The notes under the pieces are model-generated. The model was not told the DNA's origin, did no database searches, and worked only from the letters and a program-made list of their open reading frames with translations. From an uncultured Eubacteriales bacterium (GTDB taxonomy: Bacteria > Bacillota > Clostridia > Oscillospirales > CAG-272), in the NCBI GenBank assembly GCA_934489945.1, contig CAKSSY010000052.1, forward strand, positions 1-12,935: DNA of 12,935 bases, given 5' to 3'. Shown here one piece after another: positions 1 to 7,300 of this stretch (position 1 is its first letter; each line of letters opens with the position of its first letter). A program made the position numbers and the translations under genes.

Positions 1-1710
1 GAGGTCAATGGCACCCGACTGGGAGCAAAGACGCGGCCACATGGTTTCCCCGCGATGTTCAAAGGCAATCCATTGATAGCCTCCCATAATGTAAGGATGT
101 TCGACAAAGAACCGCTGGGTATTTTCTCTTGCGTGCAACGGATCCTTTACAATATCATCGTAACCGAACATAGCTCCGTTCTCGGGAGAAGAAGGATGAT
201 ACCAACCGCGCGTTGTTCCCGTGGCACAGCATTCGCTGGCAAAGATTGCCTTGTCGGGATATTTTTGATGCAGCTTTTCGTAAGAGTCCCTGTTGTAGTT
301 GATACCGATTACGTCATGTGCCTCGTAGACCGTAGCATTCACGGGGTCGTGCGACACGGCACTCATAACAGGGCGAGTCCCGTCCAGTTGCTTCACCAGT
401 GCACAAAGCGACAGATTGATCCGTCTGCCGACCTCGGTCAGATGATGCGGTTCCTCGTTCCCCACCGACCAGAAGAATACCGACGGACGGTTTCGGTCCC
501 GCTTCACAAGCGTGGCAAGTTGTTCTCTGCCCTCCTCGGTCGACTCAAACCAACGGGTTTCGTCCATGACAATGAATCCGCCCTCGTCAAGCGCGTCCAT
601 GGTGGCGGCGGGATGTGGATAGTGACTGCAACGGTAACCGTTTGCTCCCATCTCCTTCAGCAACTTCACCTTGTGACGCAGAATGTTGCCGGGAACGGCA
701 AGCCCCGTCAGACCGAAGTCAGCGTGTGCACAGACGCCGTTGATTATGACGTGTCTGCCGTTGAGGAAGAATCCGAGGTTCGGATCGGTACGGAAAGTGC
801 GGAAGCCGATGCGGGTTTTGGTCTCGTCAAACGCCGTTTCGCCGGAAAGAAGCGTCGTAGTCACGGTGTAGAGATTCGGTGAATCAATGTCCCACAGCCT
901 CGGATCGGACACCGTTGCCGAACAAACGGCGGTTCTCTCCTGCTTTGCGGGAACAGAAAGTTCGGTGGCAACCTCGGCGACGACTCTGCCGTCCGCGTCG
1001 GCAATCCGATGACGAACCGTAATCGCCGAAGCCTCTTTGGTATAATTTTCGTTTTGAACTTCGGTCTCCAGATCCACGCGCCATTCGGTGTCTCCGACCT
1101 TGACGGGTTTGGCAAAAACGCCGTCACGTGCCACAAAAACACGGTCGGTCTTGCAAAGCCACACATTGCGTGTAATGCCACCGCCCTGATACCACCACCC
1201 CTCAAATTCATCGGTGGAAACGTAGACGGCAAGCACATTTTCGCGATCGAAATACGCGTTGTCGGTAATATCGACCTCAAAAGGCGTGTAGCCGCAGAAA
1301 TTGTGCTTCATAAGGCATCCGTTGAGATAAACGGTCGCGTGTGTGGTAACACCTTCAAAATACAAAGTCAGACGCTTGTCCTTGTCCTCCTCGGTCAGTG
1401 TGAAATGCTTGCGATACCATGCGTTTTCATAATGAAAGTAGCCGTGGGCACGATTCTCACGCGGATCGGGCGTGCTGTCAATCATGTAGTCGTGAGGCAG
1501 ATCGACATATTCCCATCCTTCGCTCCGCATCTCAACTCCTTTTCCGCCAAAAGGATTCACCACATCAAAATAGGCATAAGCGGCAGGACCCGACTGCATC
1601 CTCTCGGTCTTTGCCAAGGCATAAGCCGCCCCGTAATCGACCGCACGCGGCACGGGAAGATCTCCCTTGTGAAAATGCCACTTTGTATTCAGCAAAATCT
1701 CTTCTCTCAT
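1..1710 (-). CDS. GH2 glycoside hydrolase, beta-galactosidase-like (C-terminus cut by window edge)
   Basis: A retaining exo-glycosidase of glycoside hydrolase family 2, probably acting in the cytoplasm on beta-galactoside-type sugars; no signal peptide is visible. The frame is open from an ATG at 1708-1710 to the window edge, giving 570 codons. Order of parts: N-terminal jelly-roll sugar-binding domain (about 1-215, including the AWYRKHF and VYLNG motifs), an immunoglobulin-like domain (about 215-315), then the TIM barrel. The GH2 signature runs DRNRPSVFFWSVGNE and ends at the acid/base Glu419; the nucleophile is Glu493 in FASECCATG. The later segment GGYQWIAFEHRGE, followed by a SQSGAIDL stretch, resembles beta-galactosidases, and I see no NxK motif typical of beta-glucuronidases. 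Families usually run 750-1000 residues, so 200 or more are missing. A purine run (GGGGGAAAG) lies 6 nt before the start and a strong promoter lies just upstream. Family is certain; substrate is inferred. Confidence 0.93.
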   Translation of the reverse strand, partial: MREEILLNTKWHFHKGDLPVPRAVDYGAAYALAKTERMQSGPAAYAYFDVVNPFGGKGVEMRSEGWEYVDLPHDYMIDSTPDPRENRAHGYFHYENAWYRKHFTLTEEDKDKRLTLYFEGVTTHATVYLNGCLMKHNFCGYTPFEVDITDNAYFDRENVLAVYVSTDEFEGWWYQGGGITRNVWLCKTDRVFVARDGVFAKPVKVGDTEWRVDLETEVQNENYTKEASAITVRHRIADADGRVVAEVATELSVPAKQERTAVCSATVSDPRLWDIDSPNLYTVTTTLLSGETAFDETKTRIGFRTFRTDPNLGFFLNGRHVIINGVCAHADFGLTGLAVPGNILRHKVKLLKEMGANGYRCSHYPHPAATMDALDEGGFIVMDETRWFESTEEGREQLATLVKRDRNRPSVFFWSVGNEEPHHLTEVGRRINLSLCALVKQLDGTRPVMSAVSHDPVNATVYEAHDVIGINYNRDSYEKLHQKYPDKAIFASECCATGTTRGWYHPSSPENGAMFGYDDIVKDPLHARENTQRFFVEHPYIMGGYQWIAFEHRGETMWPRLCSQSGAIDL

Positions 1711-1752
1711 CGTTTCTTTCCCCCGTTTTTGTGAGTAAAGTTTTCTTTTGCC

Positions 1753-1781
1753 ATCTTACCACACAAATCCGGTTCTGTCAA
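1753..1781 (-). promoter_or_regulatory. Sigma-A-type promoter of the GH2 gene
   Basis: On the minus strand a perfect -35 box TTGACA (1776-1781) is followed by a 17-nt spacer and a -10 box TAAGAT (1753-1758, 5 of 6 to consensus). Transcription would begin near 1746, leaving a leader of about 36 nt before the GH2 ATG at 1710. The promoter sits in the 118-bp gap after the FAD oxidoreductase, so the GH2 gene probably has its own transcript. I see no clear operator palindrome next to it. Confidence 0.85.
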
Positions 1782-1828
1782 CCCAAAAAGCACCTCCGCA
1801 AGGAAATTTTCCCGCACCGTTTCCACCG

Positions 1829-3283
1829 CTATATGGCTTTGGTTCCGAAAATCCCCGCATTTTTTTCGGCGGCTTTTTTCAAAGCCTCCTCCGCCGCCTC
1901 TTTTCCGGCAATCGCCGCCCCCGGAACGCCGCCGGGAGAACGACACCACTGTGTTGCCAGATAAACGTTCCGATAGGGGGCAACCGTGTGCGGAAGTGAA
2001 ACGGGAAGCCGACGCGGCGGCAAATAGAAGGACATAAACGAACCGCAGGGTGCACCGTGATATCGCCGGTAGGTCGCAGGAGTCCAGAAATCAAGAAGCC
2101 GCAGACTGTCTGTGACCGACGGGAACCGCGTCACGATTGCCCGTGCCATGCGCCCCGCCAAAATCTCCTTACGCCGCCGGTAATCCTCGGGACGACGGGA
2201 CAGGAGGATCCACTTCCGGCACTCCTCCTCGTTTTGCAAGACCATACACTGAAGTACCCGTTTTCCCGCCGGAGCAAACGCCGGTTCGTGGGAAAATTCG
2301 CGAAGAACCAGACGTCCCGCCCCACCCGGTGTCAGGACAGGGGCGTCAATGACAAGCGTGTCAAATCGCGGGATCATGTCGGTGTCGCAGGCGAACGCCG
2401 CGTGCATAGCGGAAAAACGAAGAGAATGTTTTTCCTTCAGAACCCGCGGCATTTTGACATCCGGCAAAAGATGTCCGAATGTCAGATACGGATCGCAGGC
2501 ACAAAAAACGGCGTTTCCGCGGTGGAAATGACCGTCGGAGGTCAGAATTCCCGTTGCCTCCCGCCCGTTTGTCACAATACGCGTCACCTCGCATCCGGTG
2601 CGAAGAATCCCGCCGAGACTTACGAAGGTTTCGGCAATCCGCTCTGCGGCGGCAGGAGAACCGCCCAGTGGCAGAGATGCGTTTCCGCATGTAAAGGAAG
2701 CATACGCCGACAATAGCCCGAGTGCCATAAATTCCCCTCCGATGTAATCGGTCAGAAGAGCACGGATCACGGGACTTTCAAACTTTTCCGCCAGCTCCGA
2801 AAGCGACAGGCAACCGTAACGCAAAACACGCGGAAGAGCCGACGCATACCGCAAAGACGATGAACCGATACGACACTCGGCATCGCGCAGAGCCTCGACC
2901 GCGTCCAGCAACCTGTCGATTTCCCTCGCGTCAGCAGGGGACAGCAAATGAAGCGCACGCCGTGTCTGTGCCACCGACGCATAAAGAGCCGCACTTCTGC
3001 CCCCCACCTCGCTTTTGTAGAAATAGGGCGCACGGTACAACCCCGTGTCTTCGCCCAACATCCCGATCTCTTGCCAGAGATCGTAGAGTGCGGTGCCTTT
3101 TCGTGAACCTGTCAGCCAATGAAGACAGTTGTCAATGACATAGTCCCCACGTCGCCAACCCGTCAGATTGCCGCCCACCGTCCGATTTCGTTCCAAAACC
3201 TCGCACGCTACCCCGTTTTTTCTCAGAAAAATGCCCGCAGTCAACCCTGCCACACCGCCGCCGATAATCAGTGCCTTTTCCAT
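1829..3283 (-). CDS. Phytoene-desaturase-like NAD(P)/FAD-dependent oxidoreductase
   Basis: A 484-residue flavoprotein of the CrtI/phytoene desaturase-like amine-oxidase superfamily. It opens with a Rossmann FAD-binding motif (ALIIGGGVAGLTAGIFLRK, residues 4-22), with the ribose-binding Glu31 at the end of strand beta-2 (CEVLERN) and the family-typical GGNLTGW and NCLHWLTG segments. The C-terminal signature is NVYLATQW followed by SPGGVPGAAIAGKEAAE, the second FAD contact of CrtI-type enzymes. Characterised relatives desaturate, isomerise or oxygenate polyenes, but many single-copy clostridial members have no known substrate. I chose the ATG at 3281-3283 because the Rossmann strand follows at once; longer in-frame starts add a lysine-rich, non-conserved leader, and the ATG at 3292-3294 touches the AGGAG site. 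AGGAG lies 12 nt before the chosen start. No phytoene synthase or other carotenoid gene is in the window. Fold is certain; reaction is unknown. Confidence 0.87.
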   Translation of the reverse strand: MEKALIIGGGVAGLTAGIFLRKNGVACEVLERNRTVGGNLTGWRRGDYVIDNCLHWLTGSRKGTALYDLWQEIGMLGEDTGLYRAPYFYKSEVGGRSAALYASVAQTRRALHLLSPADAREIDRLLDAVEALRDAECRIGSSSLRYASALPRVLRYGCLSLSELAEKFESPVIRALLTDYIGGEFMALGLLSAYASFTCGNASLPLGGSPAAAERIAETFVSLGGILRTGCEVTRIVTNGREATGILTSDGHFHRGNAVFCACDPYLTFGHLLPDVKMPRVLKEKHSLRFSAMHAAFACDTDMIPRFDTLVIDAPVLTPGGAGRLVLREFSHEPAFAPAGKRVLQCMVLQNEEECRKWILLSRRPEDYRRRKEILAGRMARAIVTRFPSVTDSLRLLDFWTPATYRRYHGAPCGSFMSFYLPPRRLPVSLPHTVAPYRNVYLATQWCRSPGGVPGAAIAGKEAAEEALKKAAEKNAGIFGTKAI

Positions 3284-3371
3284 ATCTTTCCACATCTCCT
3301 CTTTCTTTTTCTTTGAGGGTCGACACATCGGACGGGTTTTATTCGGAAATGTTCTTTTTTGAGATCGGGAC

Positions 3372-3400
3372 TTGTAATCCGATGCGGATTGTGGTACAAT
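3372..3400 (+). promoter_or_regulatory. Extended -10 promoter of the queT operon
   Basis: A -35-like TTGTAA (3372-3377), a 17-nt spacer and a -10 TACAAT (3395-3400), preceded by TGG, which gives an extended -10 element. Transcription would start near 3407, a few bases before the riboswitch stem at 3410. The -35 box matches consensus at 4 of 6 positions and the -10 at 5 of 6. The spacing and the fit with the riboswitch make this the likely operon promoter. Confidence 0.75.
3376..3390. promoter_or_regulatory. Inverted repeat inside the queT promoter spacer
   Basis: AATCCG-atg-CGGATT is a perfect 6-bp inverted repeat with a 3-nt centre. It starts in the last two bases of the -35 box and ends before the -10 box of the queT promoter. 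A repressor bound here would block RNA polymerase, so it could be an operator. A short palindrome by chance is also possible. No regulator gene lies in the window. Confidence 0.3.
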
Positions 3401-3409
3401 AAGAGAAAC

Positions 3410-3449
3410 GGTGAGTTCGTAACCATCCTCACCTAAAACAAAACTAAGG
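3410..3449 (+). promoter_or_regulatory. preQ1 class-I-like riboswitch overlapping the queT ribosome-binding site
   Basis: Stem P1 is GGTGAG (3410-3415) with CTCACC (3428-3433). It closes a 12-nt loop, TTCGTAACCATC (3416-3427), whose last base is a C at the position that pairs with preQ1 in known class-I aptamers. An A-rich tail follows and ends in AACTAAGG (3442-3449). This is the compact H-type pseudoknot layout of class-I preQ1 aptamers: stem, 12-nt loop, A-rich strand, AACTAAGG. The bases C3418, G3419 and T3420 could pair with the tail G, C and A, as in the Thermoanaerobacter tengcongensis aptamer. The Shine-Dalgarno AGGAG (3447-3451) starts inside the pseudoknot strand, 7 nt before the queT ATG, and no terminator follows. 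Ligand binding would therefore hide the ribosome site and lower translation. The downstream queT gene fits this reading strongly. Confidence 0.8.
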
Positions 3450-3458
3450 AGACTTCTT

Positions 3459-3959
3459 ATGAAACATCAAGGAAAAACCGCCGCACTGTGCCGCGCGGCG
3501 ATGATCTGTGCGCTGTATGTAGCTCTCACATGGGTGTGCGGGCTGTTGGGACTGGCAAATATGCCCGTCCAACTGCGCCTCGCGGAAGCACTCTGCGTGC
3601 TCCCCTTTTTTATGCCTGAAGCCATCGCGGGACTGACGGTCGGATGCCTTGTCGCCAATTTTTTGGTGGGATGTATCTGGCAGGACATCCTGTTCGGTAC
3701 CCTTGCAACACTTCTCGGCGCACTCGGTACCTACGCCATGCGTCATCTTCGCGGGAAATTCCGCTTTCTCGCGGTTTTGCCGCCGATTGTAGCCAACACC
3801 GTCATTGTGCCGTTTGTTCTCCGATACGCCTACGGAATCGGCGATGGGTGGCTGGTGCTCGCGGCAGAAGTCGGTGCCGGTGAAATCGTCTCGGTCGGAG
3901 TCCTGGGAATTTTCCTGATGTTGGCTCTGGAAAAACAACCTTTTTGGAGGAAATCATGA
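3459..3959 (+). CDS. queT: QueT family queuosine-precursor transporter (ECF S component)
   Basis: A 166-residue membrane protein, the usual size for QueT, the substrate-binding subunit of an energy-coupling-factor transporter. It is believed to import queuosine precursors (queuine or preQ1) used to modify tRNA wobble bases. Hydrophobic segments lie at about 12-33, 44-58, 57-76, 78-95, 102-125 and 130-157, with a lysine/arginine-rich C-terminal end. Family motifs are QLRLAEAL (39-46), the FMPEAIAGLTVGCLVAN stretch (51-67) and IWQDILFGTLATLLGA (73-88). The start follows AGGAG by 7 nt and sits directly after the preQ1-like riboswitch. The stop overlaps the next gene's ATG as ATGA, so the two should be translationally coupled. 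The ECF ATPase and T subunits are not in the window and are presumably shared and encoded elsewhere. Confidence 0.9.
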   Translation: MKHQGKTAALCRAAMICALYVALTWVCGLLGLANMPVQLRLAEALCVLPFFMPEAIAGLTVGCLVANFLVGCIWQDILFGTLATLLGALGTYAMRHLRGKFRFLAVLPPIVANTVIVPFVLRYAYGIGDGWLVLAAEVGAGEIVSVGVLGIFLMLALEKQPFWRKS

Positions 3960-5527
3960 TTCGTGTGAACGGGACTCTGCCGCTCGTCTTTGACGAGGCG
4001 GCACTGCGGAACGCCGTCGCCGGAACACTTGGGAGAAAAATTCCCGAAAATGCCCCTGTGCGGGTTCTGCGTCTTGCTGTCGATGCCTCGGACAAAACCA
4101 ACATCGTATATCGGGCAGCAATCGGAATCACACTGGATGCCGCCCTTGAAACCTCCTTGGTTCGCCGCGGTAAGGCATACGAATGGACAAAGACCGTTTC
4201 CTCTCCCATAAAACCGGCAAAAAAACCCGCCCGTCGCCCGCTGGTAATCGGAAGCGGACCTGCGGGACTTTTTGCCGCACTCATTCTTGCCGAAGCGGGT
4301 ACGGAACCGATTCTCCTTGAACGCGGCGGTGATGTGGACAGCCGTGTCCGCGCCGTGGAGGAGTTCAACCGCGGCGGCAGACTTGACGAGGAAAACAACA
4401 TTCAGTTCGGCGAGGGGGGAGCCGGGAGCTTTTCGGACGGAAAACTGAAGGTCGGCGCGCCGGATGAGAAAAAACAAAAAGTGCTCACAACCTTTGTAAA
4501 GGCGGGTGCTCCCGAAAGAATTCTGTGGGACGCGGCGGCACACGTCGGCACCGACCTTTTGCGCGGTGTAGTCAAAAAAATCCGCCTTGCGATAGAATCG
4601 CTCGGCGGGAAAGTCCTTTTTTCGACCAAAGTGACCGATCTTATGATAGAAAACGGTGCAGTGCGCGGAGTAGTCTGTGAACAGAACCGGAATCGGATAG
4701 AACTGTCCGCCGATACCGTCATCCTCGCCACGGGACACAGTGCGCGCGACGTGTTCCGTATGTTGGCTTCCCACAACATCCCCATGGAGGCACGCCCGTT
4801 CGGAATCGGCGTTCGCGTAGAGCATCCGCGCCGAAGAATCGACCGCATGGTGTACGGAGAAGCACCGCCTCCCGCGCTCGGTGCCGCAAGCTATCATCTG
4901 GTAACGCATCTTTCATCGGGAAGAAGCGTTTACAGTTTTTGTATGTGTCCGGGAGGCAGCGTAGTCGCAGCAACCTCGTCGGAAGGAGCCGTTGTAACCA
5001 ACGGAATGAGCCTGCACGCAAGAGACGGAGAAAACTCAAATTCGGCACTTCTGGTCTCGGTCGTACCGGAGGATTTCGGCGGTTCCCCTCTTTTGGGTAT
5101 TGCATTTCAGGAAAAGTACGAACGGCTGGCGTTCGATATGACAGGTGATTTCCGCGCCCCTGCCGTCTGTATGGAGGATTTTCTCGGCAGACGCGTCGGA
5201 AAAACATTCGGTGAGGTGCGCCCGACCTATCCGCGTGGCGTAACGCTTTGCGGAGTGGACGACTGTCTGCCCGACTTTGCCACGGAGTCCATAAGACAGG
5301 CAATTCCCGAGTTTGAAGCGCATATGCCGGGCTTTTTCCTGCCCGACGCCCTGCTGACAGGCGTGGAGACACGCTCCACTTCCCCCGTCCGAATCCTCCG
5401 TAATGCAAACTGCGAGACAATTCCCGGACTTTATGTGTGCGGCGAGGGTGCCGGATACGCCGGCGGTATTGTTTCCTCGGCGGTTGACGGTATCCGCGCG
5501 GCGGAAAGCCTGTTGAAAAAACTGTAA
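3956..5527 (+). CDS. COG2509-type FAD-dependent oxidoreductase of unknown substrate
   Basis: A 523-residue flavoprotein of the conserved, functionally unassigned COG2509 group (FAD-dependent dehydrogenases). An N-terminal domain of about 90 residues precedes the dinucleotide-binding motif VIGSGPAGLFAALILAEAG (97-115), with Glu122 closing the second strand (LLERGG). The hallmark FGEGGAGSFSDGKL (151-164) follows. The C-terminal segment GLYVCGEGAGYAGGIVSSA, ending in DGIRAAE, contacts FAD in this fold. I chose the ATG at 3956 because GGAGG (3946-3950) lies 5 nt before it; a start at 3944 would place that site inside the gene. The ATG overlaps the queT stop (ATGA), so it is translated with queT and should follow the same preQ1 control. 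No transmembrane segment is seen, so it is cytoplasmic. A link to queuosine salvage is inference from position only. Confidence 0.88.
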   Translation: MIRVNGTLPLVFDEAALRNAVAGTLGRKIPENAPVRVLRLAVDASDKTNIVYRAAIGITLDAALETSLVRRGKAYEWTKTVSSPIKPAKKPARRPLVIGSGPAGLFAALILAEAGTEPILLERGGDVDSRVRAVEEFNRGGRLDEENNIQFGEGGAGSFSDGKLKVGAPDEKKQKVLTTFVKAGAPERILWDAAAHVGTDLLRGVVKKIRLAIESLGGKVLFSTKVTDLMIENGAVRGVVCEQNRNRIELSADTVILATGHSARDVFRMLASHNIPMEARPFGIGVRVEHPRRRIDRMVYGEAPPPALGAASYHLVTHLSSGRSVYSFCMCPGGSVVAATSSEGAVVTNGMSLHARDGENSNSALLVSVVPEDFGGSPLLGIAFQEKYERLAFDMTGDFRAPAVCMEDFLGRRVGKTFGEVRPTYPRGVTLCGVDDCLPDFATESIRQAIPEFEAHMPGFFLPDALLTGVETRSTSPVRILRNANCETIPGLYVCGEGAGYAGGIVSSAVDGIRAAESLLKKL

Positions 5528-5593
5528 AATACGATATACCAAAGAAACTTCCCCTGTTTGGGAGCAAAACCATCGAAAAGAGGAAAGAATCTT

Positions 5594-6247
5594 ATGATAA
5601 AAGCCATTATTTTTGATTTTGACGGCACACTTGCCGACACCGTTCCCGCAATCCGTGCAGGCATCAATCTGACGATGCGGGCACTCGGCTACCCGGAAAA
5701 TTCGGAAACCGACGTTCTGAAACATATCAATTTCGGTGCACGCCGCCTCATTCGCCTCTCCCTTCCCCAAGACCTTCAAAACGACGAGGGTAAAGTCGAT
5801 GAAGCACTGGCACTTTATGACAAGATGTACGAAAAGACCTATCTCCAGACCGACCACCTTTATGACGGCATAAGTGAGGTTCTTTCGACACTGAAAAACC
5901 GTGGTTATCGTATGGCTGTGCTGTCCAATAAGCAGGACCCGTTTATCGTCAACCTGACATCCGCTCTTCTGCCGGGAGACTGTTGTACCATAGCGCGCGG
6001 TCAGCGACGCGGCGCACCGGCAAAACCGGATCCCGCAGTGCCGCTGGAAATCGCTTCGATCCTCGGTGTGATGCCATCGGAATGCGCCTTTGTCGGCGAT
6101 AGCAATGTAGATATGGAAACGGCAAAAAACGCAGGAATGCGACCGGTCGGAGTCTGTTGGGGCTATCGTCCTCCCGAGGTCCTTCTGGAGGCAGGTGCCG
6201 AAGTTCTTGCCCGAAACGTTTCGGATCTACTTGAGATTTTCGATTGA
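5594..6247 (+). CDS. HAD-superfamily hydrolase, phosphoglycolate phosphatase-like
   Basis: A 217-residue soluble phosphatase of the HAD superfamily, subfamily IA, near phosphoglycolate phosphatase (Gph) and PpaX. All four catalytic motifs are present: motif I FDFDGTLAD with nucleophile Asp8 and acid/base Asp10; motif II Ser111 in VLSNK; motif III Lys144 in AKPDP; motif IV VGDSNVDM with Asp169 and Asp173 for Mg2+. The helical cap lies at about 15-90. The chosen ATG (5594-5596) has AGAGG 10 nt upstream and begins right before motif I. It follows the flavoprotein by 66 bp with no terminator between, so it is probably the third gene of the queT transcript. Its 3' end overlaps convergent mutY by 21 bp. 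The substrate could be phosphoglycolate, pyrophosphate or a nucleotide; sequence alone does not decide. Confidence 0.88.
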   Translation: MIKAIIFDFDGTLADTVPAIRAGINLTMRALGYPENSETDVLKHINFGARRLIRLSLPQDLQNDEGKVDEALALYDKMYEKTYLQTDHLYDGISEVLSTLKNRGYRMAVLSNKQDPFIVNLTSALLPGDCCTIARGQRRGAPAKPDPAVPLEIASILGVMPSECAFVGDSNVDMETAKNAGMRPVGVCWGYRPPEVLLEAGAEVLARNVSDLLEIFD

Positions 6248-7300
6248 CAGCAATTTTTCCGTATAGGCACGGAACGCCTTCGGCACAGCGTATTGCCCCG
6301 TAATCTCAGCTACCGTAGCGAACACAAAATCTGTGGGAAGTCGGTCACAGTCCCAAAGATAGCCCGTCATGTGCCACTCTATGTGCGTGAAAATATGAAC
6401 CGCATCCCCCAAGGGACGGCAGTCAAGAGGTTCGATGCCAAGCATCCGTACAACCCCTGCGGTTTCTTCCCCGGTCAGCCTGCCCGGAACCGACGGATAT
6501 TCCCAAAGTCCCGCCAAAAGTCCGCGCTCGGGACGTTTCCGAATCGCATATCGGTCGCCGCACCGCAGGAGAAGAACCGTTCTCTCCTCGGTGCGGCGAC
6601 CTTTTTTCGGCGATTTCACGGGTAACTCACGCATAATACCCGCCGAAAGCCCGCGGCAACACTCAGCAAGCGGACAGTCCAGACAATGCGGCGCACCGTT
6701 CGGAATACATACATTCTCCCCCAGTTCCATAATGGCTTGCGTGAGTTTTCCCGCATCCTCGCCGCGCGGATAAACCGCCGAAAGAGCCTTGGTCACGGCT
6801 TTTTTTGTGGCGGGAAGCGAAATATCGTCCGCACAGGCGCAGAAACGCATCACCACTCGCAGAACATTGCCGTCAACCGCCGGTTCGGGTTCGCCGAATG
6901 CAATTGACGCAATCGCCCCCGCTGTATAGTCCCCGATTCCCGGCAAAGTCACAAGTTCCGCCGCCGTGCGCGGAAAAACACCGCCGAAATCCGACATGAG
7001 CTTTTTCGCGGCTTTCTGCAGATTCCGGGCGCGGCTGTAATACCCAAGCCCTTCCCATAGTTTCATCAATACCCCTTCATCCAGTCCGGCAAGAGCCGCC
7101 GGGCTGGGGACGGCGGTAAGAAAACGTTCGTAATAGGGAATCACCGCTGCCGTGCGCGTCTGTTGGAGCATGACCTCGGAAATCCAGACATGGTACGGTG
7201 TCGGAGATTGACGCCAAGGCAGCGGCTTTTTCGCCGTATCATACCACAAAATCAACGGTCTTACCGCATTGGCAAGCAGTTCCGAAGACAACTCAGTCAT
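6227..7300 (-). CDS. mutY: A/G-specific adenine glycosylase MutY
   Basis: A base-excision repair enzyme of 357 residues that removes adenine mispaired with 8-oxoguanine. The N-terminal catalytic domain holds PWRQSPTPYHVWISEVMLQQTR with catalytic Glu42, the helix-hairpin-helix LPGIGDYTAGAI (119-130) and catalytic Asp143 in VDGNVLR. The iron-sulfur loop has Cys198, Cys206, Cys209 and Cys214/215. The first gap is seven residues, not the six of E. coli, and an extra cysteine follows; similar loops occur in clostridial MutY proteins as I recall them. The C-terminal NUDIX-like domain (about 240-350) includes FTHIEWH (304-310), matching the 8-oxoguanine-sensing region. I chose the ATG at 7298-7300; longer starts add a leader inside the upstream HAD gene. 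The two genes overlap by 8 bp. The 3' end overlaps the convergent HAD gene by 21 bp. Confidence 0.95.
   Translation of the reverse strand: MTELSSELLANAVRPLILWYDTAKKPLPWRQSPTPYHVWISEVMLQQTRTAAVIPYYERFLTAVPSPAALAGLDEGVLMKLWEGLGYYSRARNLQKAAKKLMSDFGGVFPRTAAELVTLPGIGDYTAGAIASIAFGEPEPAVDGNVLRVVMRFCACADDISLPATKKAVTKALSAVYPRGEDAGKLTQAIMELGENVCIPNGAPHCLDCPLAECCRGLSAGIMRELPVKSPKKGRRTEERTVLLLRCGDRYAIRKRPERGLLAGLWEYPSVPGRLTGEETAGVVRMLGIEPLDCRPLGDAVHIFTHIEWHMTGYLWDCDRLPTDFVFATVAEITGQYAVPKAFRAYTEKLLSIENLK

Noticed and set aside
55..882. Plus-strand open frame of 275 codons at the left edge
   Set aside because: It is antisense to the GH2 gene, whose catalytic motifs are intact in one continuous minus-strand frame.
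1009..1734. Plus-strand open frame of 241 codons opposite the GH2 N-terminus
   Set aside because: Same reason: the minus strand encodes the GH2 sugar-binding domain without a break.
3410..3451. preQ1 class II or class III riboswitch
   Set aside because: The element is a short single stem plus A-rich tail of about 40 nt; the extra stems expected of the larger classes are not seen between the promoter and queT.
3830..4909. Minus-strand open frame of 359 codons opposite the COG2509 flavoprotein
   Set aside because: The sense frame carries clear FAD motifs and a good ribosome site; the antisense frame has neither.
5528..5593. Possible terminator between the flavoprotein and the HAD gene
   Set aside because: Only a 4-bp TCCC/GGGA pairing is visible and no T-run follows.
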